From: Anthoceros angustus
Taxonomy: Eukaryota > Streptophyta > Anthocerotopsida > Anthocerotales > Anthocerotaceae
Assembly: GCA_010909165.1 (NCBI GenBank)
Contig: MU008185.1
Coordinates: 248,001 to 312,000, forward strand
DNA: 64,000 nt
Direction: 5' to 3'
Numbering within the stretch: position 1 is the first letter of the stretch; every line of letters begins with the position of its first letter. Of the stretch, positions 35,133 through 45,930 are shown in pieces. A model generated the notes under the pieces. That model had not been told where the DNA came from. It did not search any database and saw only the letters and a program-made list of their open reading frames with translations. Both the position numbers and the translations under genes were made by a program.

Positions 35133-36470
35133 GCCCCCAAGATTGGCGCAAAACGCAGCGCTTAAGTTGAAGCGCTCAAGTTGAAGGCAGTCGATACAAC
35201 GTCCTGCATCCTCCTTCTCCCCGTCCTTCCTTCACTTTGTCTGTCAGAACCTCTTCTCTGAAAATATTACAGCAACCATGCTCTTCAAACTTGACCTCGG
35301 AACTTGCAACATGCACGCGCTCGTCTCAATATTCGTTCCCGAGACGAGCTCGGCTGCACTCAAGAAGGCCTCTCGACTAGCGCTTTGTCAATCACAGCCA
35401 AGCCTCTCCGTCTGCCTGCGTCCACGCTGTGCTTTTGAGGATAACTGCCTCGCAGGAGGAGGAAGAGCGGACAGCGGGCAGGCTCGGGAGCGGGGACTCA
35501 GGGCAACCGGCGGGGCAGGAAGAGGCAGCTCACAGGTTCAAACTTCTCAACAACGTCCTAGATAAGCTCTTGCAACAGCAGCACAGAACAGCAAAGCCGA
35601 AGGCGTCTTGGCAACTTCTCAGGAGACAGGTTTTTGCCGAGTCCGCTTGCATCGGACGCGCGCTCTCGCAAGCAGGTGCAATATGCTGATGCAATGACGG
35701 GGACACAGAATCCATGGTGAATTGGCATCGGTGTTTAGGACACCATGATTGGAACTTCTCGTCACCTGGTTCGGCATGAATCCCCTGTGCTTTGTTTTTT
35801 TCTTCGTACACAGCGGGCAGCTCTTCCCGCGGGCTACGCAGCGACGCTCCTCAAAGTAGGAGTGCTTTTAGCATACTTAGAGGATTACTTCGCCTGCGGG
35901 AAGAGCGAGCTGCCACCGGGAAGCCGGGCGAGGACGTCTCCGGGCGGGCGGTTGGACAAGGGGGAGGGAGAGGCACCCGGCCGTGCAGGACATAGCCCGA
36001 GGATTTTGCTACCCTTCGCACTTACTTCTTCGTGAGGGTTAGGTAACTGGTATCTGCCGTCACCAGGATGCAGGATTGTCCAGACTTAACAGATTCGTGT
36101 GCCGTGTGATGCTGTCATTGGAGCAAGCGCTTTGATTCTCGCAGGTGCTCAGGCAGCCGTTCACTTTCCCACGAGCCGGCCTTGCGTAATGCTCTCCCGC
36201 AGAGCAGGAAGCTGGCTCCGTTTGTGTTCACACGGAGGAGGAGGAACAGAAATGCGTTTGTTTACATATGTAATTATGTACATATACTGGCACGGACATC
36301 GGAGTCTGATGGTCAGAGGCTGTCAGCTGGTTATGCTTATAAGCAGGGTTTATTCCTGAGGGACATACATCTGCGAGGTGGGCGCTGCCCTCCACGTATG
36401 TATGTACATATGGGAGAGCACAGGGCACACACATGTGGTGCATGACGTGGCATGGAATGTCCTTGGCTTA
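35133..36470. other. Intergenic DNA, no gene recognised
   Basis: Promoter side of the U-box-LRR gene, then sequence with short motif-less ORFs. It ends at the left boundary of the giant repeat-rich element. Confidence 0.4.
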
Positions 36471-36472
36471 CT

Positions 36473-36750
36473 CCTACAGTCCACCCCCCCTAAATGGGAC
36501 TGGTTCGGAGTGCCTTTAGAGGTCCCATTAAGGGAGGTGTCCCGATTATATTTTCCCTATTTAAAAATAATAAAAATATTATAAACTCTAAAAAATCAAA
36601 AAATACCCAAAAAAAGAAAATTTTAAATTTTGATTGATAGGTTTCACTAAAAATAAATTTTACCACTTCTTTATATAGTTGTTTGAAAGCTAGCGTATGG
36701 CATACCAAAGAGGACAGAGGGGACGGACATTTTTTTTCTGCCGCAAAACT
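36473..36750 (+). repeat. Left terminal inverted repeat region
   Basis: It pairs with 61935-62334. The outermost 25 bases are about 75% matched. The inner block at 36683-36745 (TATGGCATACCAAAG, GGACAGAGGGGA, CATTTTTTTTCT) is the best matched. It contains TAAATGGGA and GGTCCCATTA motifs repeated more often at the right end. Confidence 0.65.
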
Positions 36751-37009
36751 TTTGGTGTCCGGTTTGGTGACCCGACCGAAATGGGGTAGCCCAAAGGGGA
36801 CGCACCAAAGCGGCCACTTCGCGGTCACCGGATTTCAGAAAGGGAACTTTAGGGTTTTTTCCGACTCACTCTATGTGTTTTCTCCCACGGAACAAAAATT
36901 TTTGTTCCGCAACGCTCCTATTTAGGGTCCGTAGGCCTCATAGGCAAGCCACATGCCCGCTTTTAGGGTTCATGTGCTAAGAGGGTGGAGCATGGTTTAG
37001 GCGGGGGTT

Positions 37010-39440
37010 TAGGCAACCGATTTGGCGGGCGGGCGGGCTGCGGTGGCGGCGAGGCGGCGAGGCAAGGCGGGAGGCGGAGGCGGGAGGCGGCGAGGCGGCG
37101 AGGCGGCGAGGCGGGCGGGCAGGCGGCGAGGCGGCGAGCGGGCGGCGGGGCGCGGCGCGCGGCGGGCGGGCAGGCGGCGGCGGCGAGCGGGCGGCGAGCC
37201 CACCGCCACGGACGGGGCAGGCGGCGGCGAGGCGGCGAGGCGGGGCGGGTTTTCGCGGACCGGCGAGAAGGGCGGGCGGGCTGCGGTGGCGGCGAGGGAC
37301 GGAGGCGGGAGGCGGGCGGCGGCGGCGGCGGCGAGGGACGGAGGCGGGCAGGCGGCGAGGCGGCGAGGGGCGAGGCGGGCGGGCGGCGGGGCGAGGGACG
37401 GACGAGGCGCGGCCTTCACTGGGTGACGGACGGCGGCCAACCGCAGTAAGGAGAGGCGGCGAGGCGGCGAGGCGGCGAGGCGGGGCAGGCGGCGAGGCGG
37501 CGAGGCGGCGAGGCGGCGAGGCAAGGCGGGAAGGCCGGGGAGGCGGAGGAGGAAGGCGGGCGGCGAGGGACGGAGGCGGGGCAAGGCGGGCGGCAGGCGG
37601 CGAGGCGCCACGGCAACGGAGGCGGGCGTGGCGAGCGGGCGGGCGGCGAGCGGGCGGCGAGGAGGCGCCACGGTAGCCCTCCCCATCCTTGCACCAAGCC
37701 GCAACTAACCTCGCCCCTCATTCGGGTCGCGCCACGGCAACGGAGGCGGGCAGGCGGCGGCGAGCCCACCGCCACGGACGGGCGGAGGCGGGCGGCGAGG
37801 CGGCGAGGGGCGGGTTTAGGCGGCGAGGCAAGGCGGGCAAGGCGGGCGGGCGGCGGCGAGGCAAGGCGGAGGAGGGGCTGCGGCGAGGCGGAGGCGGGCA
37901 GGCGGGCGGAGGCGGGAGGCGAGGCGGCGAGGAGGCGGCGAGCGGGCGGCGAGGGACGGACGAGGCGCGGCCTTCACTGGGTGACGGACGGCGGCGAGGC
38001 GGCCACCGCAGTAAGGAGAGGCGGCGAGGCGGCGAGGCGGCGAGGCGGGGCGAGGCGGCGAGGCGGCGAGGCGGCGAGGCGGGGAAGGCCGGGGAGGCGG
38101 AGGAAGGCGGGCAGGCGGCGAGGCGGGGCGCGGGCGGCGGCGAGGCGCCACGGGCAACGGAGGCGGCGAGCGGGCGGGCGGCGGGCGGAGGAGGAGGAGG
38201 CACGTGGGCCCTCCCCATCCTTGCACCAAGCCGCAACTAACCTCGCCCCTCATTCCTTCCCCGCCCATGGTGATGCCGAATTGTTTGATGCTCATTTCTT
38301 TGCAAACGGCCGACACGCAGATGGTACTGGTGCCACCGCAGTATTATTGTAGGCTTCCTGCGGTTGTGGGCGGGATGGTGCACCGCCCACCCTCTCCTCC
38401 TCACATGCCGCAGCCGCAGCGCGCCTCGAGCGGCGGGGCGCCACGCTGGCAGGCGCCCTCATTGTGGCGGCGGGGCGCGGCGAGCGGGCGGGCGGCGAGC
38501 GGGCGGCGAGGCGGGCGGCGGGCAGGCGGCGGGCGGGCTGCGGTGGCGGCGGGCGGAGAAGGGCGGGCTGCGTTGAGGCAAAACACGGGCGGAGGCGGAG
38601 GAGGGGCTGCGGTGGCGGCGAGGGGCGGAGGCGGGCAGGCGGGCGGGCGGGCGGGGCGAGGCGGGCGGGCTGCGGTGGCGGCGAGGAGGCGGGCCTTCAC
38701 TCAGGTGCGGGCGGGCAGGCGGCGAGGCGGCGGGCGGGCGGGCGGGCGGGGCGGGCGGGCGGGAGGCGGGAGGCGGGCGGGCAGGCGGCGAGGGGGCAGG
38801 CGGGCGGCGGCGAGGCGGGCAGGCGGGCGGGCGTGGCGAGCGGGCGGCGAGCGGCGGCGAGGCGGCGAGTGCAGTCCTCCCCATCCTTGCACCAAGCCGC
38901 AACTAACCTCGTCCTCATGGTGGGCATGAATCTGCGTGCAAGGAGAGGCGGGCAGGCGAGCCCACCGCCACTTGCATGTGTGGGGCGGCGGGCGGGGCGG
39001 CGAGGCGGCGAGGCGGCGGGCGGCGAGGCAAGGCGGGGCGGAGAAGGGCGGGGCGGCGGCGAGGCAAGGCGGAGGAGGGGCTGCGGCGAGGCGGAGGCGG
39101 GCAGGCGGGGCAAGGCGGCGAGGAGGCGGCGAGGCGGCGGCCCTACCGGGCCGAGGGACGGACGAGGCGCGGCCTTCACTGGGTGACGGACGGCGGCGAG
39201 GCGGCCACCGCAGTAAGGAGAGGCGGCGAGGCGGCGAGGCGGCGAGGCGGGGCGAGGCGGCGAGGCGGCGAGGCGGCGAGGCGGGGAAGGCCGGGGAGGC
39301 GGAGGAAGGCGGGCGGGCAGGCGGCGAGGCGGGCGGGCGGGGCGGCGGCGAGGCGCCACGGGCAACGGAGGCGGCGAGGCGGGCAGGCGGGGCGGCGAGG
39401 AGGCGGGGCGGCGAGGAGGCGGGCGGGCTGCGGTGGCCCC
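37010..39440. repeat. GC-rich minisatellite of GGCGAGGCG / GGCGGGCGG units
   Basis: Dense short-period tandem repeats, interrupted by larger repeated blocks. One block (GACGAGGCGCGGCCTTCACT then GGGTGACGGACGGCGG) occurs near 37.39, 37.95 and 39.16 kb. Open frames run across it on both strands (Ala/Arg/Gly-rich or Pro/Arg-rich) without protein features. Confidence 0.9.
38209..38413. repeat. ~205-bp block, copy A (of two full copies)
   Basis: It starts CCTCCCCATCCTTGCACCAA, contains GATGCCGAATTGTTTGATGC and ends near CTCACATGCCGCAG. It is almost identical to 39438-39643. Shorter copies of its first part lie near 37.68 and 38.88 kb. Confidence 0.9.
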
Positions 39441-39643
39441 TCCCCATCCTTGCACCAAGCCGCAACTAACCTCGCCCCTCATTCCTTCCCCGCCCATGGT
39501 GATGCCGAATTGTTTGATGCTCATTTCTTTGCAAACGGCCGACACGCAGATGGTACTGGTGCCACCGCAGTATTATTGTAGGCTTCTGCGGTTGTGGGCG
39601 GGATGGTGCACCGCCCACCCTCTCCTCCTCACATGCCGCAGCG
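39438..39643. repeat. ~205-bp block, copy B
   Basis: Near-identical to 38209-38413. Together with the flanking minisatellite it shows duplication of about 1.2 kb within the array. Confidence 0.9.
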
Positions 39644-39749
39644 CAGCCTGCAGCCCATCGTGCATGTGTGGGGCAGCGGAGGAGGGTTCCACGATCTCCT
39701 CCGAGCTCACCCGATCCTAATATGTGGAGTGAGTTGTTTCTGTGTCTTA

Positions 39750-40250
39750 TGACCCCAAGAAGCCAATGCATCCTTTGTCCTACGAGGAGCTTGATGCGCT
39801 TTTGCAGCATGCGGAGGACCACAACGACCTCATCCGCCACATAGAGAACTACCCTTGACTTCAAGTTCTTTTCGAGCCGAGGAACGTGGTCGCAGTGTAT
39901 TTGACCGGACTCGACTTCCTATCAGAGTGCCTTCCGTGTCGGAAGCGCACTATTTCATGCATACCCATTTTGATGGGTGGCCATTGGGTCCTAACGATCA
40001 CCGTGAGGCCTCGCGTCCAAGCACCCGAGTCACCGGAGGACTTCAAGTCGTGGATGGCCAAGTTTCACCCGACGGCTTGACTCACGTGCACGGCCGCCTC
40101 GACGCTTATCGCCCCTCCCGGATTTCATCTCAACGCCTTCTACGAATTGGACGACGCCAACCATGTCTTGTGGGAGGAGATGAACGACCTCTACATCATC
40201 GAGGGCGGTGATCATGGGGTTAGATCGGGGGGTCATGTGCTTTAGGCACC
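39750..40250 (+). pseudogene. Broken plus-strand ORF inside the giant element
   Basis: Protein-like pieces in different frames: HPLSYEELDALLQHAEDHND, then RTISCIPILMGGHWVLTITV and APESPEDFKSWMAKFHP, then NAFYELDDANHVLWEEMNDL. The G-H-W-V-L-T segment recalls the His-Trp motif of Ulp1-type cysteine proteases carried by some plant transposons, but no Asp or Cys partner is recognised. Stops and frame changes mean it is decayed or intron-split. Confidence 0.35.
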
Positions 40251-41425
40251 GTGGCGAGGGTTTTGATAGGACTTGATGTACGAGGCCTTTACGGTTTAGA
40301 TTTGTAGGTGTCTTCGCACCCGCTTCCCACGCTTTGACTTGACCAAATTTTGACGCTTCCTCTTCGTGTATTCTCACCACTCGCCGATATCCGTGCCCAC
40401 GTTTTCAACTTGGCCTCGGTTCATGCTTGCCGCGCATCGTGTTCCCTCGTGCATTTTGGCCCGCTTCCATTCTCCTTGGCCTTGTCAACCCCGCCCCTTT
40501 CCATTCTCCTTGGCCTTGTCAACCCGGCTTTTGCCCCGGCTTTCCATGTCCACGCTTGCTTATTAATTGACAACCCATACAGGCTGCCTTCTTTCAGTGT
40601 GATTTGGGTCCGCGGAACTCGCTCTTCACAGAGGTTCGTCGCTTTGATAGCTGCTGCCTCCACTTCAAGGGGAATGCGGTTTCACACAAAGGTGATTCCG
40701 ACACGCGTCTCCACAATTTTCATGCACCATTGTCGGAAGGTCAGGACAGAACTTGCAGGGAATGTCTCTGCCCATGCCTTGCGGCTGGACCGCGCGAGAA
40801 ACCGGTTGCTGGACGCAGGAGGCTATTCCATGAGCCCTTGCGTCATGTGTCCACGCGGTGGCCCCTCCGGCCCTCACGTTTCTATCCTATCGGCGGTGAT
40901 GCCCTGTGCCCGTCGCCTTCCCTATCCATGTCTCATTGCCTCCCGCTTGCACCACATGCCCTAGTCGCCTGCCACCGCGACGCACCTCATATGAAAAGCG
41001 CTCAAGAGGTTAAGGGCTCTCCATGTCCACAGTGTGCAGTGCATTCCACTCCCACACCATCTCCTGCAGAGGATCCCCGTCGCCCGCAATACAAGCACAC
41101 TGCAACCTATGCGATACATGTCCGGAGGTAATTTGTACACTTCAAGCCCGCCAGACGCCATGTCCTCGCCACTTGCATGTCCTACAAAACATTTGTCGTC
41201 ATCAAGAATCGCTGGTGTTCACATTCGAGACGGTCTTGGTGGCGTTCACTTACCCTCACAAGAATGCTATCGGAGGAAGCGGTGGCACCTCCGGTGCAAC
41301 ATTGCGGCGATCGTGGTCCGGGGACATAGTAGTCGTTGTCGCCCTCCTCGCCTACCCCATATGCGGCGGCCCTACCGGGCCGGCCCGCTCCTCCTCTGGA
41401 AGGCCTCCGCGGACGTGGCCAGCTA

Positions 41426-42165
41426 TGTCATCGCCTCCGACCTCATTTTCCTCACCCTGTGCAAGTTCCACACCCGAACGAAAGTCGCCAGCTCTGTCCT
41501 CATGGTGGGCATGAATGCTGCGTGCAAGGAATGTATGTGCCAAGGGTTCGTGGTATCCAACTCACGGCTGTCCTGCAGCTCCAACATGTACCTCTTGTAC
41601 AGGAAGCCCCACTTCTCCTTGACGCCCTCCGGAAGTGCTCGATCGCCTCACACCCACGTATCCACCCACCAACCACGCCGTTATGTCTGGCACGGGCTCC
41701 GGCGTCCGGAAATTGCGCAGCCCGCATTCGGCAAGCAGAATGCGGCAAATCCCTTTCACATGACAACCAGTATCCACCTTACCTGATTGTGCACCGATGG
41801 CCCCCGAATGAAGTTCCTACCGTTCTCTCGCGGCCTCGCTGGTTCAGGTCCTCCTCAACTAGGTTGTGCTCCGCAGCGAAATCGGACCGAATCCGCTGCG
41901 GGTGCCCAAACCTACCGCCCGCCAGACGCCTTGTAGATTGTTCCTGCCCGCTTGTTGTCCTCCAGCACCGCCCACGTTATGTAGTGCGTTGCCCCATCTA
42001 TGGCCGCGTGCACCCTGAAGTGGAACATGTACATCTTGTCGACGCAAAGACAACACTCGCACCGTTAGCTTGCGTGCCTTGTGCCGCGCTATCGACTCGG
42101 CGACCACCATGTGCTCCAAGTTCCGCACACTCACAGTCCATGTGCCACATGTACATCGTGTGTAT
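41426..42165 (-). pseudogene. DDE integrase-core transposase (HNQRIERLW family), frameshifted or intron-split
   Basis: On the minus strand, in order: YTMYMWHMD (first Asp region, about 42.15 kb), VHAAIDGATHYITWAV with LEDNKRAGTIYKA (about 41.95-42.03), FGHPQRIRSDFAAEHN (second Asp, about 41.87), NFIRGPSVHNQ (about 41.80), and after a gap KEKWGFLYKRYMLEL, DTTNPWHIHSLHAAFMPTM and FVRVWNLHRVRK (41.43-41.64). This order matches a eukaryotic integrase-core protein family whose members read H..DG.S, R.R.D.G.EN, SVHNQRIERLW and FLP....WN.H.LR. HNQ is followed by GTAAGG, so an intron may explain the missing RIERLW. Other frame changes look like decay. This is the best candidate for the element's transposase. 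Confidence 0.7.
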
Positions 42166-42443
42166 TGCACCGCGAACGCGCGCATGCGACCTCATTTCCA
42201 TGGCCTCCTACCGCATGGCTCGCAATCTTGCCGTCACACCGCCTCGGCCCCGCCTCCCTCCGCCCTCCGGAAGTGCTCGATCGCCTCCGCCTCGCACAAT
42301 CCTCACTCCCGCTCACACCGCCGCGTGATGGTCACATTTTGTAGGATGAGGTTGCGACGCCTTCTATTGTTCTCGGCGGACCCGCAGCCCTCTCCATCCG
42401 GCACCGTGCGGCCACCTCCTCAACGTCGCGGTGCACATCCCGG

Positions 42444-44075
42444 CTCGCTGCGAGCCCTTTCAATGTCCGCCCGCCTCCTCCTCCGCCTCTGCGATGTTCC
42501 TCAAAGTCTCCACTTGAAAGGGCCCGCCGACTGCCCTTCCCTCTCCCGCCTCCGCCCTCGCCCTCTGTTTGATGTCGAGGGCTGTGATCGCCTCCACCTC
42601 CGACACTTCGCCTCCCTTCCTCCATCGGATCCCCCCTCCCGTCTCCGCGCCTCGGCCCCTCCATCTCCCCTTGCAGCGACGCCCCATCTCCCCTCCGCCC
42701 GCCCCACTCCGCCATCCACCCGCGCCCGGCCTCACCAAGACCCTCCGCCTCCCGCCATCCTCTCATTGCCTGCCCCGCCCCTCCGCCTGCCTCCGCCTGG
42801 GCCTCGGCCCCGCCCTCCGCCTGCCCCTCCCTCCGGTTCCGCACACGGCCCCGCCTCCCCTTCCTCCCACCCGCGCGCCCACGGCCCCGCCCACCCCGCC
42901 CTCGCCCCGGATGGCGCCACGGCCCCGCCCCTCCGCCTTCCTCCTTCCCGCCCGCCCGCCTGCGCCCTCCGCCTCCCCTCCTTCCCGCCCGCCTCGCCCC
43001 ACTCCGCCTCCCTCCTCCGCCCGCCTCGGCCCCGCCCGCCGCCCCTCCATCGAACCCCATCGTCCGACTCTGCTCACGCCGCCATCCACCCGCGCCCCGC
43101 TATCACCCTCATCTCCTCCTTCCCCGCACACCGCCTCCTCCGCCCGCCTCCGCCATCAATCCGACCATCGCCAGGCGAACCCAACCCGCCCGTTCTCTGC
43201 GTCCCCATGATCGCCGCAGTGTTTCGCGACTGGGCCTATCCTCACCACGCCTGCCTCGCTGCGAGCCCTTTCAATGTCCGTCCGCCCTCCTCCGCCCCTC
43301 TGCGATGTTCCTCAAAGTCTCCACTTGAAAGGCGGCTGCCGGCCGTTCCCTTCCCTCTCCGCTCGCCCTCTGTTTGATGTCGAGGGCTGTGATCGTCTCC
43401 ACCTCACGCCCCGCTTTCCTCCCCTTCCTCCATCGGATCCCCCCTCCCGTCCTCTCCGCGCCTCGGCCTCCATCTCCCCTTGCAGCCGCCCCATCTCCCC
43501 TCCGCCCGCCCGCCCCACTCCGCCTCGGCCTCCATCTCCCCTCCGCCTCCTCCGCCATCCTCTCATTGCCTGCCCCGCCCCTCCGCCTCTGCCTCGCCCG
43601 CCTGGGCCCTCGGCCCCGCCCTCCGCCCGTCCCTCCCTCCGGTTCCCTTGCAGCCCCCCTCCCCTTCCTCCCACCCGCGCCCGCCTGCCCACCCGCGCCC
43701 TCCGCCTCGCACCCGGATGGCGCTCACGGCCCCGCCCCTCGCCCCTTCCTCCTTCCGCTCCGCGCCCTCGCCCGCCCTCGCCCTCCTCCGCCCCTCCGCC
43801 CCGCGCCCTCGCCCTCTCCGCTCCCCTCCCTCCCTCCCTCCGCTCCGCGCCTCGGCCCCTCCGCCTCCCTCCGCCAGACGTCAGGCCCCGTTCACTTTGC
43901 CATCCACCCGCGCCCTCGTCATCACCCTCATCTCCCCTCCTTCCCCACCGTCTTAGCCCTCATCGCGCCCGCCCGCCTCCGCGCCATCAATCCGACCATC
44001 GCCAGGCGAACCCAACCCCGTTCTCTGCGTCCCCATGATCACTGCGGTGTTTGGCGTACTCGGGCCTATCCTCCC
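42444..44075. repeat. Two tandem copies of an ~811-bp CT-rich unit
   Basis: Copies begin at about 42444 and 43255 with CTCGCTGCGAGCCCTTTCAA then TGTCCG. Each contains TTTGATGTCGAGGGCTGTGA, followed by a long CCGCCCCTCCGCCT-type tract and a shared end GACCATCGCCAGGCGAACCC. ORFs on both strands are compositional. Confidence 0.9.
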
Positions 44076-44912
44076 TCCCTCCGCCCTCGCCCTCTCGTTG
44101 CGTGGTCTCCCGCCGCTGGGATTCACTACTTGGAGCCGCGGTCGGGTTCAGCACCGGAGCACGCCACTTGTTCCATCTTCTGACAATGCGTGGTTTCCCG
44201 CATCTCCGGCCGTATGTCGCATAATTCCGCTTTCACGCCACCGACAGCTGTTTCATGAAATGAATGGCATGTGCCTTATTCACTTCGGCGAACGCTTTGG
44301 GTTGCTTCGCAACAGCCCCCCATGCCTAAGGACATTGATGCCTGCCTTGCTTCTTTCCACAAATCCACGATACAATGTTTCAGCAAATACCCTGACCCCA
44401 CCATTATTCCTACGCCTTTCCACCCCACAACTCTACGGTGATAGGCCACGCTGGTGTGTGCACGTTGAAGAGAAACACGAGACTCTTTGTAGCAAGCAGC
44501 CCCCCTACACTCGGGAATTTCGGGCTCCCATATACTGCGCAGTGCTCGAGGATGACGTGAGCAGCCTGCAATGCCTCCTCTTCGGCAAAGAAGCTCACAG
44601 CCTTGTCCACGTACAACACATACGCAGTCTGGTTGTCAAGGAGAAACGGCAACCGACATTGCTGCATCGGCGGCACCCCTCGTCGACTCGCGGCAATTGT
44701 CATTCGCCCCGCCGATCGCCGCATGCCATCGCCAACATGCCCATGTAGTCCCCGCCCGTCCACACATCTAAGCGGAACTGCGCGGCGGTCCATACACGAT
44801 GCACCGAGTGTCACATCCCCACTCCACCCGGCCACCCATCGCCTTTGCGGTCTCCGCATGCTCCTTTTCGCCGTAGGATGCATGGCGCCCCAGCTTCAGC
44901 AGCATCGTGTCC

Positions 44913-45930
44913 ACCACCGTCGCATGGTACACGTGGTCGCCGCGATCGAACCCACCCCACGCACACCGGTCGACCATCGTCACCAAGCACGATGACTTGC
45001 ATCCGCCTCACCCCACCACCATTGCGCACTCAACGCGCGGCCAACTCCATCGCCCGCATCCCCTTCTCCTTCCGTGTTGGACCCGCCCCAACCCACCAAT
45101 CCGCCGTGGAGGCTCCTTGTTCTTCGCAGCCTCCGCAATTCAAATGTGTCCATGTGCTGAAATAGATACCCTCGGTGCATGTGCCGCAACCCCGCCGTCA
45201 CAACTGCATTGCCCACCTCTCATCCGGAGCATCCTCCACTGCATGGTTCCATCCTGCACGCACCAAAACCACCCCACGAGTCCAAGCCCGCAGCCCTTGT
45301 CTCCTCCACCTCAAGACATGCGCCACCATGTCCCCGGTCCATCCGCTATGCGACGCGTTCGAATGTCGTCCGGCAAGCGTTCGAACACCGGCATGGACGG
45401 CGATGATGTCGACGCCTCACCACCGTCGCATGGTACACGTGGTCGCCGCGATCGAACCCACCCCACGTACACACGTCGACCATCGTCACCAAGCACGATG
45501 ACTTGCATCCGCCTCACCACACCACCATTGCTGCACTCTTCTGAACGCGGCGGCCAACTCCATCGCCTTCCGCATCCCCTTCTCCTTCCGCGTTGGACCC
45601 GCCCCAACCCACCAATCCGCCGTTGCCGGAGGCTCCTTGTTCTTCGCAGGCCTCCGCACTTCAAATGTGTCCATGTGCTGAAATTGATACCCTCGGTGCA
45701 TGTGCTGCAACCCCTGCTCGTCCACAATCTGCATTGCCCACCTCTCATCCGGAGCATCCTCCACTGCATGGTTCCATCCTGCACGCACTAAAACCACCCC
45801 ACGAGTCCAAGCCCGCAGCCCTTGTCTCCTCCACCGTCAAGACATGCGCCACCATGTCCCCGGTCCATCCGCTATGCGAGACGCGTTCGAATGTCGTCCG
45901 GCAAGCGTTTCGCGAACACCGGGCATGGAC
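44913..45930. repeat. Two tandem copies of an ~506-bp unit
   Basis: Copies start at about 44913 and 45419 with CACCACCGTCGCATGGTACA. A partial third start is at 46106. On the minus strand each unit encodes the pieces LQHMHRGY and FQHMDTFE, which look protein-like but are unrecognised. Confidence 0.85.

Noticed and set aside
37009-39545. Long Ala/Arg/Gly- and Pro/Arg-rich ORFs in the GC minisatellite
   Set aside because: Products of GGCGAGGCG repeats; present in all frames and without conserved motifs.
42070-44183. Long Pro/Ser-rich plus-strand ORFs
   Set aside because: Compositional artefacts of the CCGCCCCTCCGCCT tract; only the minus-strand transposase piece at the left edge is supported.
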